Source: Palsa-661 sp035535015 (GTDB taxonomy: Bacteria > Actinomycetota > Acidimicrobiia > Acidimicrobiales > UBA8190). From it: DNA of 5,744 nucleotides. Every line of letters begins with the position of its first letter. The stretch's first letter is position 1. This document shows, piece by piece, positions 5,487-5,744 of the stretch. The translations under genes and the position numbers were made by a program. A model generated the notes under the pieces. That model made no database searches. It was not told the DNA's origin and worked only from the letters and a program-made list of their open reading frames with translations. The stretch is from contig DATLQU010000015.1 in NCBI GenBank assembly GCA_035535015.1, positions 1 to 5,744 on the forward strand. The letters are read 5' to 3'.

Positions 5487-5744
5487 TCAGGGCCGGCCGG
5501 CACCCACCAGCCCGTTGTTCCAGATCGGCTGGATACGAATACGCTCCCCGGTTTCGGGAGCTGTGACCACGTTGCCGTTGCCGATATAGATGGCGACGTG
5601 TTGAATGCTGCTGGTTCCGTCATCCCAGAAGATCAGGTCCCCGGGCTCGATGTCACTGAGGGGAACATGGGGAATGGCGTCGTACTGGTCAGCAGCCACC
5701 CTGGGGATGCTGACACCGGCTTGGGCCCAGGACCACTGCGTCAA
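5487..5744 (-). CDS. NlpC/P60 peptidoglycan endopeptidase, C-terminal part (cut by window edge)
   Basis: Cell-wall hydrolase domain, normally secreted, that cleaves peptide stems of peptidoglycan. Only the last 85 codons are in the window. The first residues, LTQWSWAQAGVSIPR, match the sequence that follows the catalytic Cys in DCSGL, so the Cys lies about three codons beyond the right edge and this end is not a real start. IEPGDLIFW (32-40) and QHVAIYIGNG (48-57) are typical, with H49 the catalytic His. The third catalytic position, 12 residues after the His (His, Asn, Gln or Glu in most relatives), is Thr61 in VVTAPETG. The domain ends at the C-terminus, as in RipA-like actinobacterial proteins. 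Any signal peptide or N-terminal domain is outside the window. There is no evident link to the metal genes. Confidence 0.93.
   Translation of the reverse strand: MTQWSWAQAGVSIPRVAADQYDAIPHVPLSDIEPGDLIFWDDGTSSIQHVAIYIGNGNVVTAPETGERIRIQPIWNNGLVGAGRP

Noticed and set aside
1..5744. tRNA, rRNA, CRISPR arrays and riboswitches
   Set aside because: No cloverleaf with anticodon arm, no rRNA-like conserved blocks, no regularly spaced repeats and no known riboswitch core were seen on either strand.

Overview
The window is GC-rich (high G/C at third codon positions, GTG starts, mycobacterial-style NlpC/P60 domain, CmtR-like ArsR regulator). This suggests a high-GC actinobacterium or a relative. No ribosomal or marker gene is present to place it more closely. 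The gene content looks like a metal/redox accessory region, with five recognisable protein genes, one small gene that appears broken, and one stretch of about 475 bases without a convincing gene.

Layout from left to right. (1) A heavy-metal P-type ATPase fills 1-2400 on the + strand. It is open at the left edge and ends in a good intrinsic terminator at 2425-2457. (2) Converging on it from the right is a minus-strand pair: an ArsR-family metal sensor (3221 to 2814), then, two bases after its stop, a small two-helix membrane protein (2811 to 2544) whose frame is broken at a run of eight G. A block of overlapping perfect palindromes lies directly upstream of arsR and is the likely operator/promoter. 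(3) Divergent from arsR is a short + strand gene for an NrtS-like two-helix membrane protein (3358-3690). Its 3' end overlaps, tail to tail, the end of (4) a minus-strand FAD/NAD-dependent disulfide oxidoreductase related to mercuric reductase and dihydrolipoamide dehydrogenase (5011 to 3617). (5) 5012-5486 holds no convincing gene, only weak repeats and possible relics. (6) The right edge carries the C-terminal part of an NlpC/P60 peptidoglycan hydrolase on the minus strand.

How they may work together (inference): the ArsR protein has the CxxxC plus C-terminal Cys arrangement of Cd/Pb-sensing CmtR, so it probably represses its own operon, including the Cys-containing small membrane protein, until a soft metal binds. 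The ATPase and the MerA-like flavoprotein fit a soft-metal or thiol-redox theme but are not in the same operon. The most notable points are the YPC (not CPC/SPC) ion-binding motif and extra C-terminal helix of the ATPase, the G8 frameshift, the nested palindromes, and the flavoprotein that has Tyr where dihydrolipoamide dehydrogenases have the catalytic His but lacks the mercury-binding cysteines of MerA. The window does not by itself demonstrate a new system.
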